From: Endomychus coccineus
Lineage: Eukaryota > Arthropoda > Insecta > Coleoptera > Endomychidae
Length of the DNA stretch: 64,000 nucleotides
NCBI GenBank assembly: GCA_958510875.1
Contig: OY294067.1
Coordinates: 27,268,912-27,332,911 of the forward strand
Direction: 5' to 3'
The first letter of the stretch is position 1, and each line of letters starts with the position of its first letter. Positions 35,037 to 46,913 of this stretch are shown here, one piece after another. The notes under the pieces are model-generated. The model worked only from the letters and a program-made list of their open reading frames with translations, was not told the origin of the DNA and searched no databases. The position numbers and the translations under genes were made by a program.

Positions 35037-35900
35037 TTAACGAAGAATAAATTACATATTTATCCAAACAACACTGCAGTGTTACTGGTCGTTCTAGATA
35101 AGCCTAATTACCTTTGTGGATGATATCTAACAAGTAATTTGTTCAAGCATTTCATTCATTTGTTGATTAAGCTCAAATTACATGTTTCATCTGCTCGTAC
35201 TTATTCTACAAATTCATTCTATCTGTCTAGTTGTGGAAAAAATGCATTATTATGCTCACCGCTCTATTCTGATTTGTACGTGTTATGGCAATATAAGGAT
35301 GTACTATAGTTGATGTATTTTATTGTAGCTCTAGCGATATAAAAAGCTATTTATATTCGTTACTCAAGCTGTTTGCATCCGTATTGTCAGTATTTTGTAT
35401 TATTTGTATTCATAGCTCTCTGAGGGGAACATGTCCTGTTGATTAAGTCAGTGAGGTGATGTCAAAATCTTCTCTATACATAAAAAGCAAAACCTAGGCG
35501 ATATGTTGAAAGGGTTGACGTAGAATTCAAGGGTTTGAAGGTTCCATTAGATAATCTCACCCTATTTGGTTCCAACATTCTCCATGAGAGGCTTTTCACT
35601 TCTGTTACTGATTAGTTTAAGCATGTTCGTCTGCATATTCAGTATTTATATAGCTCAATAATACGTTTATGTACGAGCACCCTGAGTTCCTTCATTCCTT
35701 AATTGCTCTCTGTGTAGGTCTCTTCTGCTGTTTTATATGTATTAAAATCGTTCGAAGATTTCGAGCGAGAATTATTTAGAGACCAATGGATGTCGTAGTT
35801 TTCAGAAGATTCTTCTTTTGGTCTTGTGTATTCTTATTTTATCCTGTTATGGTACTTTCATTGGCATCCATTTCGATATGTTTAAAATAATTGCATATTT
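35037..35900. other. No gene seen
   Basis: Short GTTACTGGTCGTTCTAGA near 35080 matches the inverted repeat at 5366-5497. Nothing else is recognised. Confidence 0.4.
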
Positions 35901-35904
35901 GCAT

Positions 35905-36056
35905 AGAACTTTATTTTGTCCATCTTCCACATATTTTTTGTATGATGGCAAGTTTAATGAGCAGTACTCGGAAGCTGCCATGTTTTCCCCACTTTTTCCG
36001 GTAGTAATAATCAAGTCAGTGTGTTTTAAAATCAAAGCGCATTTACCTCCACCGTA
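35905..36056 (+). mobile_element. PLE RT fragment
   Basis: Frame reads STYFLYDGKFNEQYSEAAMF then SPLFPVVI, a decayed PLE motif B (usual form FLYDGKFYEQTSGAAMGSPLSPVIAN). The following 46 bp (TCAGTGTGTTTTAAAATCAA..CCTCCAC) recur at 41008-41056, marking a repeated junction. Confidence 0.7.
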
Positions 36057-36289
36057 GAAACATGAAATTTTTTCACTCACGATCAACCTAACCGATGCTC
36101 ATCATTATATCATGAATCTTTCAGATTATGGATAACAAAATCCTGCATCATCTCCGAACTAAGTACTATAAACTCTTACCAAAAGATTCCAGCCCTCTAA
36201 AGAACGTTCAGTTGCACAAATCATCCGTCATGCTTCCCTTCCTGATTCAAATGAGACATTTCTTATCCTTCACTGTTCAACAAGCCCCC

Positions 36290-36933
36290 GATTATATGGT
36301 TTGCCTGAAATTTATAAGCCCTCAGTTCCCCTAAGACCAATTGTCAGCACTATCGGATCCCCCTCCTTCCCCTCCTATTATAAACTTTCTCGATATCTGT
36401 TATCTATTCTCAAACCTCTTGTAGATAACTCCAACAGTTTTATACTAAATTTCTTTCAGTTCGTTGAAAATCTCCAAACGCTAAAAGTTGACCCAGGCGA
36501 TTTGCTCGTCAGCTTCGACGTCGAATTACTCTTTACCAACGTTCCCATTCCAGACACCATTTCCATAATTTCTGTTACCTGCCAAAAACATTTCAATGGA
36601 CTTACTACCATTAATTGATTTTTGTATATTTTCGACATATTTTTGTACGATGGCGAGTTTTACGAGTTGTCCTCTGGAGCTGTCATGAGTTCCCCACTTT
36701 CTTCGGTCATTGCTAATATCTTCATGGAAACTTTTGAGCAAGTTGCTATTGACACATTTGTTCTCAAGCCCAAATGTTGGTTTAGATATGTCGACGATAC
36801 TTTTGTTATTTGGCAACATGGTCGCGAAAATCGTGTTCCCTTCCTCAATCAATTAAATTCATTACATACCAATATTTGTTTGTTGATTCGAAAGGTTCAA
36901 GCCCGTTCCTATATGTATTATTTAGTTGACTGA
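36290..36933 (+). pseudogene. PLE reverse transcriptase (PLE G)
   Basis: Reads LPEIYKPSVPLRPIVSTIGS (finger motif), SRYLLSILKPLVDNSNS, VDPGDLLVSFDVELLFTNVP (motif A Asp present, Ser to Glu after FDV). It continues FLYDGEFYELSSGAVMSSPL (motif B), VIANIFMETFEQVAIDTFVL, PKCWFRYVDDTFVIWQHG (motif C YVDD intact). A stop at 36618 and another at 36931 split the frame. This is the best-preserved palm domain in the window. Confidence 0.85.
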
Positions 36934-37051
36934 CTGACGATACTTTGGAAACATTCTGTGTATCGAAAACCCAATCACACCGATATATACCTCAATGGCC
37001 TTACCCACCATCACGTAGCCCAAAAGCAATCCATCATAAACTCACTGGTCC

Positions 37052-37100
37052 AATTTACTTTGATGATGACTACTTGGTAGTCGAAAGGTCCTCAATATTT
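37052..37100 (+). ncRNA. Hammerhead-type ribozyme candidate, family P2
   Basis: TTACT-TTGATGA-T-GACTAC-TTG-GTAGTC-GAA-AGGTCCT-C. Stem II GACTAC/GTAGTC is perfect, and stem III AGG/CCU closes over one base. The first core C is U here, so this copy may be inactive. The extra U after the core box is present. Confidence 0.5.
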
Positions 37101-37828
37101 TAACAGTATTTTTAATGGATATATGTGCTTATTTCTTATCTATAGTCCACAGAGCTGTTAACTCATCCTTAAAATCATAATTAAAACATCTTCCATCTGG
37201 CTTATTATCAAATAATCTCCCCCATGATAACATTCAAAAGATCATAAACAGATACACTTTGCCTAAAATTTCAAATCAACCTGAACCACAACCCCCTCCC
37301 TCCCTCTTTTATCTACTGCCTATCTTCCATATATTAAAAATATAACTAATTCTAATTTCCAAAGTCCTTAAGAAGCAACATACTTTAACTCGATTTTCCA
37401 CACTTCTAAAATTATCTCAGTTTAACAAATCTAAAGATCCTCTTCCTCCTCTTCATTTCTCTACCTGTAATGATTGGCGAAACGTCGGCAATATGTCGTG
37501 CTATTCTGACGCAAAAGACAAGCATTTTCGAACCTTATAATCCGAATTTCTATAAAATGTACGAATACAACGATGGGGTAATTTCCAGATTACCTTTCTA
37601 GACACACCAACAGCCTACTACTAACTTACATTTCCATTGCAAACAGACAGAAGAAACGCTAAGAAGAATATTTTCCCTTTTAAGGGTGCTTGTTCAGAAA
37701 GTGCCCTGTCATATTATATTAGTATATACACCCTCACCGGTCGCTTGTTAAAGGAATTCTCCCTCGATAAACAAATACCTCTTGTTGATTAATTATTATC
37801 TCAATGTCATCGCTGTTGCCGAAAGATG

Positions 37829-38340
37829 TTATGTCTGGATAGTAGGTGTGAGTTCCTCCTCGGATGATGTCTTCGTTGATGATTTGCTCATCATTACATT
37901 TGAAGAACTACTAAGGAAATGATTAATAATTGGTGAATGATAAATGTTCAATTGATCATTTAAAACTACATTATTTTTGACAATTGCAAATGATTCTAAT
38001 ATATTCAATTTCAAGCCCTTCTGTTAGATATGTAAGATTTCGGGATTGGGAGTGAAATTATGGTTATGTTCGATTAGATGATCAGCATACATCGAATCGG
38101 TCTTTTTCAATCTGTGGCTTTTCATATGTTCTTGAAATTTCTGGTAAAAGCTGCGACCTGTTTGGCCAATATACAAAGCATTACAGTCATCACAACAACT
38201 TCAAATTTTTAAAATTTATCTCTATTTGTTTTAGAATTATTTATGAATTTGTGAAATTTATTAGACGCTTTATATGCGACTGTTTTATTTTGTTTCGAGA
38301 GGAATTAGAAATATTTTCATGTTGTGTTGGCAACAATCAA
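37829..38340 (-). mobile_element. PLE 3' part (linker and GIY-YIG, PLE F)
   Basis: On the minus strand, from about 38190: DDCNALYIGQTGRSF (YIG half), EHMKSHRLKKTDSMYADHLI, EHNHNFTPNPEILHI. After a stop come LKLNILESFAIVKNN and a Ser/Glu-rich C-terminus ending TPTIQT at 37829. The region 38340-38200 holds the end of the linker in another frame. This is a different family from P1 and P2. Confidence 0.8.
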
Positions 38341-39022
38341 AATTTAAACTGATTCTTCAACGGTGAGAATAAGCCAGTATTTGTAGGATCGTGATATGAC
38401 TTTGTATTCTTGTGGATTATTGCAGTATATTCATATTTTCCCCCAAAGCTTGTTTTTACGATAGTAATTTCGTTGAATGATCTCCCCGTACTGTGTTGAT
38501 GATGACAAAGGGATACAAGTGAAGACACTCTACGTAATCACAGACAGCTATAACACGGACGGTCCTCCTCGCTATTATGGTTGAGTTGCCGGTTTGTTAA
38601 CGGTGCAGTTCATGGCAAATGATGACCTTATTTTATTCAAAGTGCTATCATAAACCTACGTGTTGCTCCAATGCGATATACACTTTGTATTGTTATTGTC
38701 TGCTGTACAATCTACATTCACTGGTTGTTGGGTTAAACGTCCTTTCGCTTGGATGCGTACGACGAGGCGAAAATATGATGCATTATGTAAATGATTATTC
38801 CACAAGGAAACATAGTGTAGTAGATTATTTTTGATTTGGTTCATTCCAATCCTGAATATGGCGAGGTTGTTCCAACGACCTGCTGCTCTCAAGTGATGAA
38901 AGTTGAATGAAGGAATTGAGAATTGCAGAGTAAAATAACTGTTAATGAATTTTCATAATATTATGAAACAAAATTGTGTGACTCGTTTCGTCAAAGATGT
39001 GGCTTCATCAAATGCTACTAGT
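38341..39022. other. No gene seen
   Basis: The minus frames at 38337-38528 and 38656-38892 have no recognised motif. The first could be a degraded PLE linker. Confidence 0.35.
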
Positions 39023-39024
39023 AA

Positions 39025-39053
39025 AGATAGATAGACAGATAGATAGATAGATA
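39025..39053 (+). repeat. (GATA)n microsatellite
   Basis: About seven GATA units, one variant (GACA), just upstream of the LINE fragment. Confidence 0.9.
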
Positions 39054-39069
39054 TTTATTGCCAGTTTTG

Positions 39070-40169
39070 CTGTTGTAGATGTCAGCGGAAATTTCTCTGA
39101 GCCTGCAACTTTAGAGTGGGGCGTGCCGCAGGGCTCCGTCCTTGGTCCCCTTCTCTTCATAGTTTACATAAACGATCTCCCTACGGCTCTCTTACCTCAT
39201 AAATCGGCTTTATTTGCAGATGATAGCTCCGTTACATATCACTCAAATCAGGAGACCTTAAGTGAATGTAAGATGGAAATTGAAGATACGGCACAAAATT
39301 GGTTCACCAGAAATAAACTAAAATTAAATCTGGCTAAGACACAAAATATCACTTTTTCGGCAAATCCAATACATCAAACTGACGAGCCTGTACGAATTTT
39401 AGGATTCCATCTCGATCCTGGGTTAAATTGGAAGTTCCACATTAGCACCTTATCAAAAAAACTCGCAATTATTCCTTCTTCGACGACTTGAAATAATTCT
39501 TTCACATGACTGCCTTTTAAATGCATATCACGCATTATTCCAGTCCTATATTACTTATGGGGTGGATCTATGGGGTAACTCTGTATATGCAAACAAAATT
39601 CTAATTCTTCAAAAAATAGCTAGCATTAATAGTAAGGATTCATGTAGATCTTTTTTTGTCAAATTTAAAATACTGACACTTGTTAACCTGTTTATTTTAT
39701 ATCATGTTCTGTACATTCATAAAAATATCAACTTATTCGTTTCAAATGATAACGTACATCATTATCCCACTCGTTTGGGACAAAATCTGCGACCCCTTGA
39801 ACTTAACCTGACGGTCTCTCGGAAAAATTCCTGGTCCAACTCTTTAATAAAATCCCGCTCAGTCTCAGAAACCTGCAGCACAGAAAATACAAGAGCAAAC
39901 TTAAAATGTTTCTCACTGCTCATTGTTTTTACTCTATCAATGAATTTTTGAATTTTGAGGAGTGGAGTGAGTTGCTCGTCTAGTATATATCTTGTTTATT
40001 TAATCTTTTATGTTTTATTTATGTAACGTTGTAATTTTTTAATTAATTGTTTTACTTATATTTACCTTATATTTACATTGTATTGACTGACTATTATGCC
40101 AAATGTGAATGCAGCAATGTGGTCAATAAACTTTCTTTCTTTATTTCTTTCTTTCTTTCTTTCTTTCTG
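39070..40169 (+). mobile_element. CR1/Jockey-like LINE, 5'-truncated, with (CTTT)n tail
   Basis: Coding starts at VDVSGNFSEPATLEWGVPQG and continues SVLGPLLFIVYINDLPTALL (motif B), LFADDSSVTYHSN (motif C), then NKLKLNLAKTQNITFSA and ILGFHLDPGLNWKFHI. A frame change follows to GVDLWGNSVYANKILILQKI and PTRLGQNLRPLE, ending at 39951. The 3' UTR ends in AATAAACTTTCTTTCTTT and a CTTT run to 40169, a typical LINE tail. It is among the better-preserved LINEs in the window. Confidence 0.85.
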
Positions 40170-40379
40170 TGAGTTGTGAGAGTCAGGATGAAACACGTCA
40201 GATAACAATTAAATGGTTAAAACATACTGCAATAAAATGAAATATTCAATAATTAAAATTAGTAGAATTATTCTACAGATATGCAACAGCATAATTTATG
40301 GAACATGAGAAACATTTCAAAGAATATCTATATGGAAATCAGTTAAGTAATCATTAAGCGTATATCATGCTTTATGAAT

Positions 40380-41000
40380 GAGTATTTTCTTTAGCTTGTT
40401 TTTCAAGATTAGAGTAGGCAGTTCTTGCAGATTTTTTTGTATATACGTATTATATAAAATTTATTGCACTTATAGTTGTTTTTATATCTTGTGCCATGAT
40501 CGTGTTTCTGTAAATAGTCTCTGAATATTTCTATATTTTTGCAAACAAAGATCACTGCCTCATAAATATATAATCTATGTAAGGTAAGTATTCCACTCCC
40601 TACAAAATACTGTTTACAGCTTTCTCTCTGAGGCAACTTAAATATACATCCAACACATTTTTTTTTAAGAGCGAACGCCCTGTAAACATCGCTCGAGTTG
40701 CCAGAAGAAACTATTCCATATTTCAGAGTAGACTGGACATAAGCATGATAGGCAGTCACGGAGGTTTTAATATTTACTAGTACTCAAATAGTTCTTAGGA
40801 CAAAACAATGCCTTGATAGAAATTTCGCCACCTCTTGTCAATCTGCATGGACCAGTCAAGTCTTGAATCAATGATAATACCAAGAAAAGGACAATACCGC
40901 ACAGATTGGAGGGTGTCTACAGAGTTGTTAAGTAGATAAAAATTGTTAGAAGTACATTAAACATAAAAAAAGTTAGTTAAGCAATCTTTTTCATTTAAGT
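40380..41000 (-). mobile_element. Jockey-like LINE C-terminal fragment
   Basis: The minus frame 40759-40409 reads AYHAYVQSTLKYGIVSSGNS, DVYRAFALKKKCVGCIFKLP and ILTLHRLYIYEAVIFVCKN, the LINE region after the RT thumb. Upstream (41000-40760) is LNEKDCLT and YCPFLGIIIDSRLDWSMQID in another frame. No palm motifs are present. Confidence 0.75.
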
Positions 41001-41004
41001 TAGT

Positions 41005-41266
41005 AAGTATCAAGTCGGTGTGTTTTAAAATCAAAGCGCATATACCTCCACTATATAGATTGCATTTTCTCTCTCCTTTGTTTGATTTTTGTTCTAGTTA
41101 TATGATTATGTTCTGTTCTTAGAATGTTATGTTTTATCAGTTTAATTTCAATGCCTGTTATAATATTTTTTGGAATATCGTATCTTGTGTTATTCCTCAT
41201 TTTGTAATTGGGCTCTGTGTCTGTTAAATGTGATAAATCAATAAATGAATAAATAAATAAAGAAGT
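41005..41266 (+). repeat. Repeated junction and LINE-type 3' tail
   Basis: 41008-41056 repeats 36010-36056. The rest ends GATAAATCAATAAATGAATA then AATAAATAAAG, a simple-repeat tail like those of LINEs. No coding part is attached. Confidence 0.45.
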
Positions 41267-42591
41267 TGATTAGAGTTTTAAATTACTCTCTTCTTCTCTA
41301 TCCCAGGTCTTGAATGATGAATTATTATGCTAAGACTAATATTAAAACAGTATGACATCCAATTAATATGTAAGAAAGCGAAGTAACATACTCCTGCTTA
41401 TGAAATTGTATCATTGTTAAACATTCGGACAAATACTTTCACTATTTGTTAATTTTCTCATACTGAATCGGTTGAGTTGATTAACCTGCAGCCAAGATAC
41501 CATCAATAAGTTAATCAAGGGATTGTTCCTTTGGAACGCTGAGTTCTAGGCAATCCGTTTAGTGCTGGGGCTTCTGTTGTTGTTCTTTAATCATATAATA
41601 GATTATACTCGTACGTGATTCCATCTTGAAGAATCCACAGGTTATAATTAAATAGCTGGCGGAACCAACGAATCGATATATTGGTGAGGGTCACAAGTTA
41701 AAACATTCACCACAGTTTTATCGATATTTTCCAATTATTCATATTTCTTTTGTAATATATGTGTAATAACGAGCCCTTCTCTGGCTTACTTGGTTTTCTA
41801 AAGGTTATCAATTTACCTATTTCACCAAATTCATTCTGATATATCATTTTAATGCAGTCAAATGGGTATAAAAATAGGCCAAATCTCGAAATCCTTGGGA
41901 AATGGACCGATTTTGATGGGACAAAGTGCATTCTCTTCGGAATTTTATCAGGAACAAAGTCTACTTCGTTTAAGGTTGTGCAAAAAATTTGCATTGCTTA
42001 TAAACAATAAATTAACAATTTAATTAGCGTATTTATGAGATTACATAAAAATTCATGAAAAATGGTCAGGTAAAGACTATTTCAGGTCAGTGAACATATG
42101 AAAATTGTTAAAAAAGTAGTTGAATTAACTTCATTTGTTATAAACAATTTGTTTATTAACAAATATACGAATTCGACCAAAACTACGAGTTTAGGATCGT
42201 TTTCGAATAATTTTGGCCTTCAGAATTCGATTTTGTCGTAAATATGGTCGGATGTATACCCGCTCATTTGTTATAATCAAATTAAATTTATTAATAAATA
42301 TACGAATTGACCAAAATGTCGAATTGATAGTTGTTTTCAGCAAATTTTGGCCTCTTGAGTACGATTTTATTTTTATTATAGTCCTTAAATGTATAGATAA
42401 ATTTTCGAATTGTTATAAATAAATTATTCATTAATAAATATATGAATTGCGCCAAAATTCCAAGTATTAACACTAGTAAACAACTTTTTGATATTTTTTT
42501 CTCGCTGTTTTACCTTTACCTTTACCTTTGTACAAACATGATTATATTGTTCTTGAATATTAACAGAAATCATTGATTTGTTCACTCCAAT
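41267..42591. other. No gene; distant relative of a fold-back arm
   Basis: 41866-41990 (GGTATAAAAATAGGCCAAAT, ATGGACCGATTTTGATGGGA, CAAAGTGCATTC) resembles the outer arm of the fold-back at 53199-53290. A CTTTAC triplet repeat lies at 42512-42530. Otherwise nothing. Confidence 0.45.
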
Positions 42592-42667
42592 CAGGAAAAT
42601 AATTTGGGGCCAGGAGGCCTCCACTCCTTTGTTGCCCGAGGCCTCCAGACCTCTAAATCCGGCCCTG
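42592..42667 (-). mobile_element. Solo terminus of the 18-kb hAT family
   Basis: Reverse complement matches 18018-18095 (CAGGGCCGGATTTAGAGG, TCTGGAGGCCT, CAACAAAGGAGTGGAGGCC). The rest of the element is absent. Confidence 0.8.
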
Positions 42668-43984
42668 TATGTTATGGTTAGGTGAATATATTGTAGCTTC
42701 AAAGGAAAAGGGTAAAAACCTTTGCTTAAACTTTAGCAACCGATCAACCTACCGTTACAAATTAGATCATAAACATATGTCTCAACTACCAATATACTGT
42801 AAGCATTTGTTTTCTTCAAAACCATTTCTGTAAACTTAGTAATTTATGATTTTCTATTGAAACTGCGAGGAACCTCTTCGACTTTGTCGATATTTTACAA
42901 ATTGTAATGACCCTTCCTTGACAAGGATTCAGAGATTATACATTTCGTTTCCGTCCCACAGATAAAAAGAACAAACTGTATTAATTTATGACGGGACGGT
43001 CGTACTAAGAAATGAATTCATGTACTTGACTTATCCGTAATAAAAGATAACAAAGAATATATTATTTATATTTATGTTCTGGGTGTTCTTAGAATCAGCT
43101 TGAATTTGAGCAACTTGTTTGATATCTGAATGAATTCTAATTGATAATTAATAAGGCAGCTTTGCTACAAATGTATACCTGATTTACGTACTAGATGCAT
43201 CGTCGGAAGCTGAAAATATTCCTTTGGGTCTAAACTGGAGCTAAAGTAATGTCACTTCTTCAGGAAATAATTCAACTAGAATGCATACATGAAGTTTGAA
43301 CTTTTTATCCATTATGAACGAGTTTTAAATGAGTTTTCAACTATGTCTCTGTAGTCAAGAAGCGAGATAATGAGACTCTTGCGTAGTCGATATTTAAATT
43401 TGGTTAGAAAACGATTCTTACGTGAGTATGAAGACCCTTCAAGTCTTCCGTAGACAGAGTTCGGTTTATCTGTAATATCAGAGCCAAATCACAATGCTGC
43501 ACTAGTGCACTTCAAGAGTTATTGCACTTTTAACCGTTCAATGAATCAGGTTTTTGTTAGATTGCAGTAAGATGACAACTGGACGGGGTTGAAAATCGGT
43601 TATTGTGTTTGCCAGCGAATGTATCTTCCAAGAATAGCTGTTAGCAATCAAGTATGGTTTGATTATGCAGATTACAATGTGAAATATGAAGTTGTATTCA
43701 TAATGAGAGCACAGAAGCAAGACAAATATCTCTATGTTAACCCTAGCAGATGGTGATTGTAACGTACACAAAGATCCTCGATCAAGAATGAAATGAATTT
43801 TAGTATTTGGGAGTATAATTCCAAATTAATCTCAGCAACAAGATCCTAGTGTAGCTACTTGGAGCAACTGGCGGATTTTTGGTCTGAACACCATTATGTT
43901 GATGCTATTAGATTTATACCATATATACTATCCTAGTTTGAATCCCTTCCCTTCATTACTTCATTTTAGTGCAAATGATGACAA
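42668..43984. other. No gene seen
   Basis: AT-rich, no recognised motif or paired repeat. Confidence 0.4.
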
Positions 43985-44357
43985 TACGAGGGCAAAGTGA
44001 AAAGTCCCTGGAAAATAAAATAAATGGCGCCACAATCGAAAAAGCCATGTGACATTTGTGATGTACTTTAACTAGAACGCCTTAAAATTTTCAGACTGTA
44101 TTGACACCCATCGAAAGCAACCTTGAAGAATTTTGCAAACATGGAAAAAAGTGAATTTCGTGTCTTGGTTAAACATTATTTTTTGCGTGGAAAAAACATC
44201 ACACAAACCAAAGCATCGCTTGTTAAATATTATGGAGACTCTTCATCATCGATTGGAACGATTCACAAGTGGTTTACTGATTTTCGTTGTGATAGTATGA
44301 CCACAAAGGACGCTGAACGTTCTGGTCGTCCAATAGAGGTTACAACGCCAGAAATTA
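43985..44357 (+). mobile_element. mariner, copy 2, left part only
   Basis: Starts after TA with CGAGGGCAAAGTGAAAAGTC, the same end as copy 1. The transposase start at 44141 gives MEKSEFRVLVKHYFLRGKNI, TQTKASLVKYYGDSSSSIGT and IHKWFTDFRCDSMTTKDAER, then SGRPIEVTTPEI. This is an intact N-terminal DNA-binding region (about 72 residues, HTH plus SGRP). It stops abruptly at about 44357 where PLE sequence begins. No catalytic domain. Confidence 0.9.
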
Positions 44358-44480
44358 CCACCTTGCCCAAAAGAAGTCTGTCATAAACTCCTTGATCCAC
44401 AGAGCAGTTAACTTATCCCAACCCCAAACTTTGAAATCAAAATGAATCCACCATCAAATAATTATAACCTTCAAAAAGTC
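44358..44480 (+). mobile_element. PLE fragment fused to mariner
   Basis: Across frames it reads HLAQKKSVINSLIHRAVNLS, the same as AQKQSIINSLV in PLE G at 37018. The junction with mariner lies within a few bases of 44357. Confidence 0.7.
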
Positions 44481-45531
44481 ATTAAGAAATAGACTGTGCT
44501 GAGTTCATCTACAATCCAAGATTTCTGGGGAAGTTTTGACTGAGATAATTATATCGTAGTGCAGACACATGGTGATTACAGCCTACAGTGTGCAGTAGAC
44601 AGTTTCATTGCATATGTAAGATGAGTCTAGAATACTACCATCTTACAACATAAATAGTTTGAAACATTACAAAAAGTCCAAAACACAAGTGTGCATTAAA
44701 TCGAATAGATACATACTTTGGGAGAATAAATACGGTATATTCCGGATATGTCACTTACAAAACGTTGCCTCGTACTTCATGTACGTGTAATGAGGATATG
44801 TATAAGCTTGCTTCATAGCATAACAACCGCATCCCCTTGCATTTACGGTAGAAGAACTTTAATTACGAAACGTTTTCCTCCGACATCACGGTTTAAATTA
44901 ATTAAACGCAGTTGGCGTTTTCACATCGTAAGATATATTATGCATTGTGCACTAGAATTATTCAGCCGTAGTTATCAACATTTAAAGAGATTTAAACTAA
45001 TTGTGTGCACCCGCCGGTACAACATTTTTATTCGTTAATTCGATACGTGTTTTGTAACTTTTAGAACGTCCATCAGTGGGGAAACTAACATAAAATTTGA
45101 TTGTAAATGCGGTGTTGTTTATGTTTTGTTCACTGAATCTACTTGGGGAAATATACAAACTCTAATTCTAATGTTCCAAGCAATTAAAAAAGGGAATGTA
45201 ACAGTATATATTGAATAAATAGAACGATAGGTGATATCGTGAATTGAGGGTATGCTATAACAAAGAAGAACAAAAGATCTTAAGAAAGATATGGATTGCC
45301 CAATGATCTGATAAAGTTCATCACCGAAGATGAAGTTCCTACATTTTATAACTGTATACTGATGTGACCAAAAGCAATAATAATAAAGTTGAAAAATAGC
45401 GGAGCAGGACATTTCGGTTCCGTCATTTCAGTCCTGGCCAATTTCGGTTTCAGCTGTTTCGATCCCGACTGATTCAGGTGAGGATAGTGAACTGTGAACA
45501 CAGTTTTTGATTGTGATATTGTTCTTTATTG
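44481..45531. other. No gene seen
   Basis: Frames at 44748-45038 and 45119-45412 (minus) lack recognisable motifs. Confidence 0.4.
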
Positions 45532-46236
45532 CTATCCACATCTTCTGGTAAGTCGTCTCTTGCTTGTCTGGAGTAGGCAAAAAAGTATCGGGAATACAAA
45601 ACCTCTTCTTTCAGTCATTACGATGTATATTTGTGAAAAAAAATTTGGTGCAGTTCGAAAGGTTCCGTCAACATATGATTTTTTAAATTTTTCCAGACCA
45701 GGTTTCATGTGACGCACATCCAAAAATTAAAACTCTTTGCATGTCTCCATTACCTGAGGCGTATAGTAAAAACTTTTCTCTTCGCCCGGGCTGATATTCG
45801 TAGTATGTGTAATCGACTGGAATATATATAGCAGCGAGATTGGCAGGTAGAATTGGAGCTGCCTTAACCCTGTTTCTTTTTCTTATTATAAGCTTCTCCA
45901 ATGTGGAAGATGATGGAAGTTGACCTCTTGTAGAAACCGTAGCATTTGTCGTTGCTTCATTTCTACCGGGGGATCTTGTGAATCTATGACCCTTTTCTTA
46001 ACTTTAGTCTTAATTTTCGCTATTTCTATTGCTGCTGGATTGCTTCCATATGTGTGTTCATCCAATAGTTTCGATTTTTCATCCCTGAGGGATTTATGTG
46101 GTCTCGATTTGCAATTGTCGGAGTGACGCTTGTCACACCGCCAACATTTAACTGTTCCATTGGTCTTATGAAAGCTGAACAAGTGGCCTTCAAACGCAAG
46201 TTCAGGTCGTTCTCGATTTGATAAAACTTCAGTCAT
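45532..46236 (-). pseudogene. FLYWCH zinc finger plus MULE-transposase-like gene, broken
   Basis: The minus frame from 46236 opens VLSNRERPELAFEGHLFSFH, KTNGTVKCWRCDKRHSDNCK, then HTYGSNPAAIEIAKIKTKVK. This is a FLYWCH finger (F..GH, W.C, C, H ligands), with the usual Tyr before W changed to Cys. After a frame change at about 45900: IRKRNRVKAAPILPANLAAI, then FLLYASGNGDMQRVLIFGCA. Another shift gives FKKSYVDGTFRTAPNFFSQI YIV, the start of the MULE DDE domain (Asp of VDGTF). The remaining catalytic residues are missing downstream of 45532. The FLYWCH-MULE arrangement is common in insect genomes. Confidence 0.8.
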
Positions 46237-46913
46237 GATGGTGTTTACAATACGAGTAACATTCGAATGATGAAAATAAAACAGAATTTATATTTGTTTA
46301 TTGTGCCTGTGCAATAAAAACAACATTGACAGGTGTAGTTCTTCAAGAGAAATAACAGCTATTCTAGTTTTTAAATTATCCAACGAACTGTTATCGGTGA
46401 GTTAGCATAATTCTGTACTTGTACCCTGATTGTTCTTAAATTTGCGTAATGTAAAAGACGAGAGAAAAAGGAACAATCATTACGACGATATTATTCAAAG
46501 GAATAACAATTCCTAGGAGCACTTCATGAATAACAATCATTACGAAAGCATCCAAACGATTAACCTAACATTCATCATATTATCAAAATTGTGAATGAAA
46601 ACGTTAGCCTACAGAATTACAACTTTGTGAATAAATAGGTTAAAATCATCAATTACTATTTCTTCAGCCAACTACCATCAAACTGACCCATGCAAGAAGT
46701 GTAACATCAAAACATTTATCAAATATTATATACTTTCAATGGATGATGCCATATTTATTCTAAAATAATTATAGTTAATTATACCTTGATAAATATGACA
46801 ACTTTGTCCAACCGATTAACGTGAGAATGGTACATGAATATTATCATTTATACGGGTTCCATATCTGTGAAATATATTATTTCTAATGTGAGTGTGTTCC
46901 TGGTTTTTAATAT
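46237..46913. other. No gene seen
   Basis: AT-rich upstream flank of the FLYWCH/MULE gene. No motif recognised. Confidence 0.4.

Larger units (their letters stand above)
36260..37540 (+). mobile_element. Penelope-like element (PLE G)
   Basis: RT spans 36290-36933. Frame shifts follow into VYRKPNHTDIYLNGLTHHH and AQKQSIINSLV. P2-type terminal sequence (37052-37148) interrupts the coding region, which resumes as HRAVNSS. A GATTGGCGAAACGTCGGC block lies at 37470. No GIY-YIG can be read here. The interior position of terminal sequence suggests recombination or nested insertion. Confidence 0.75.
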
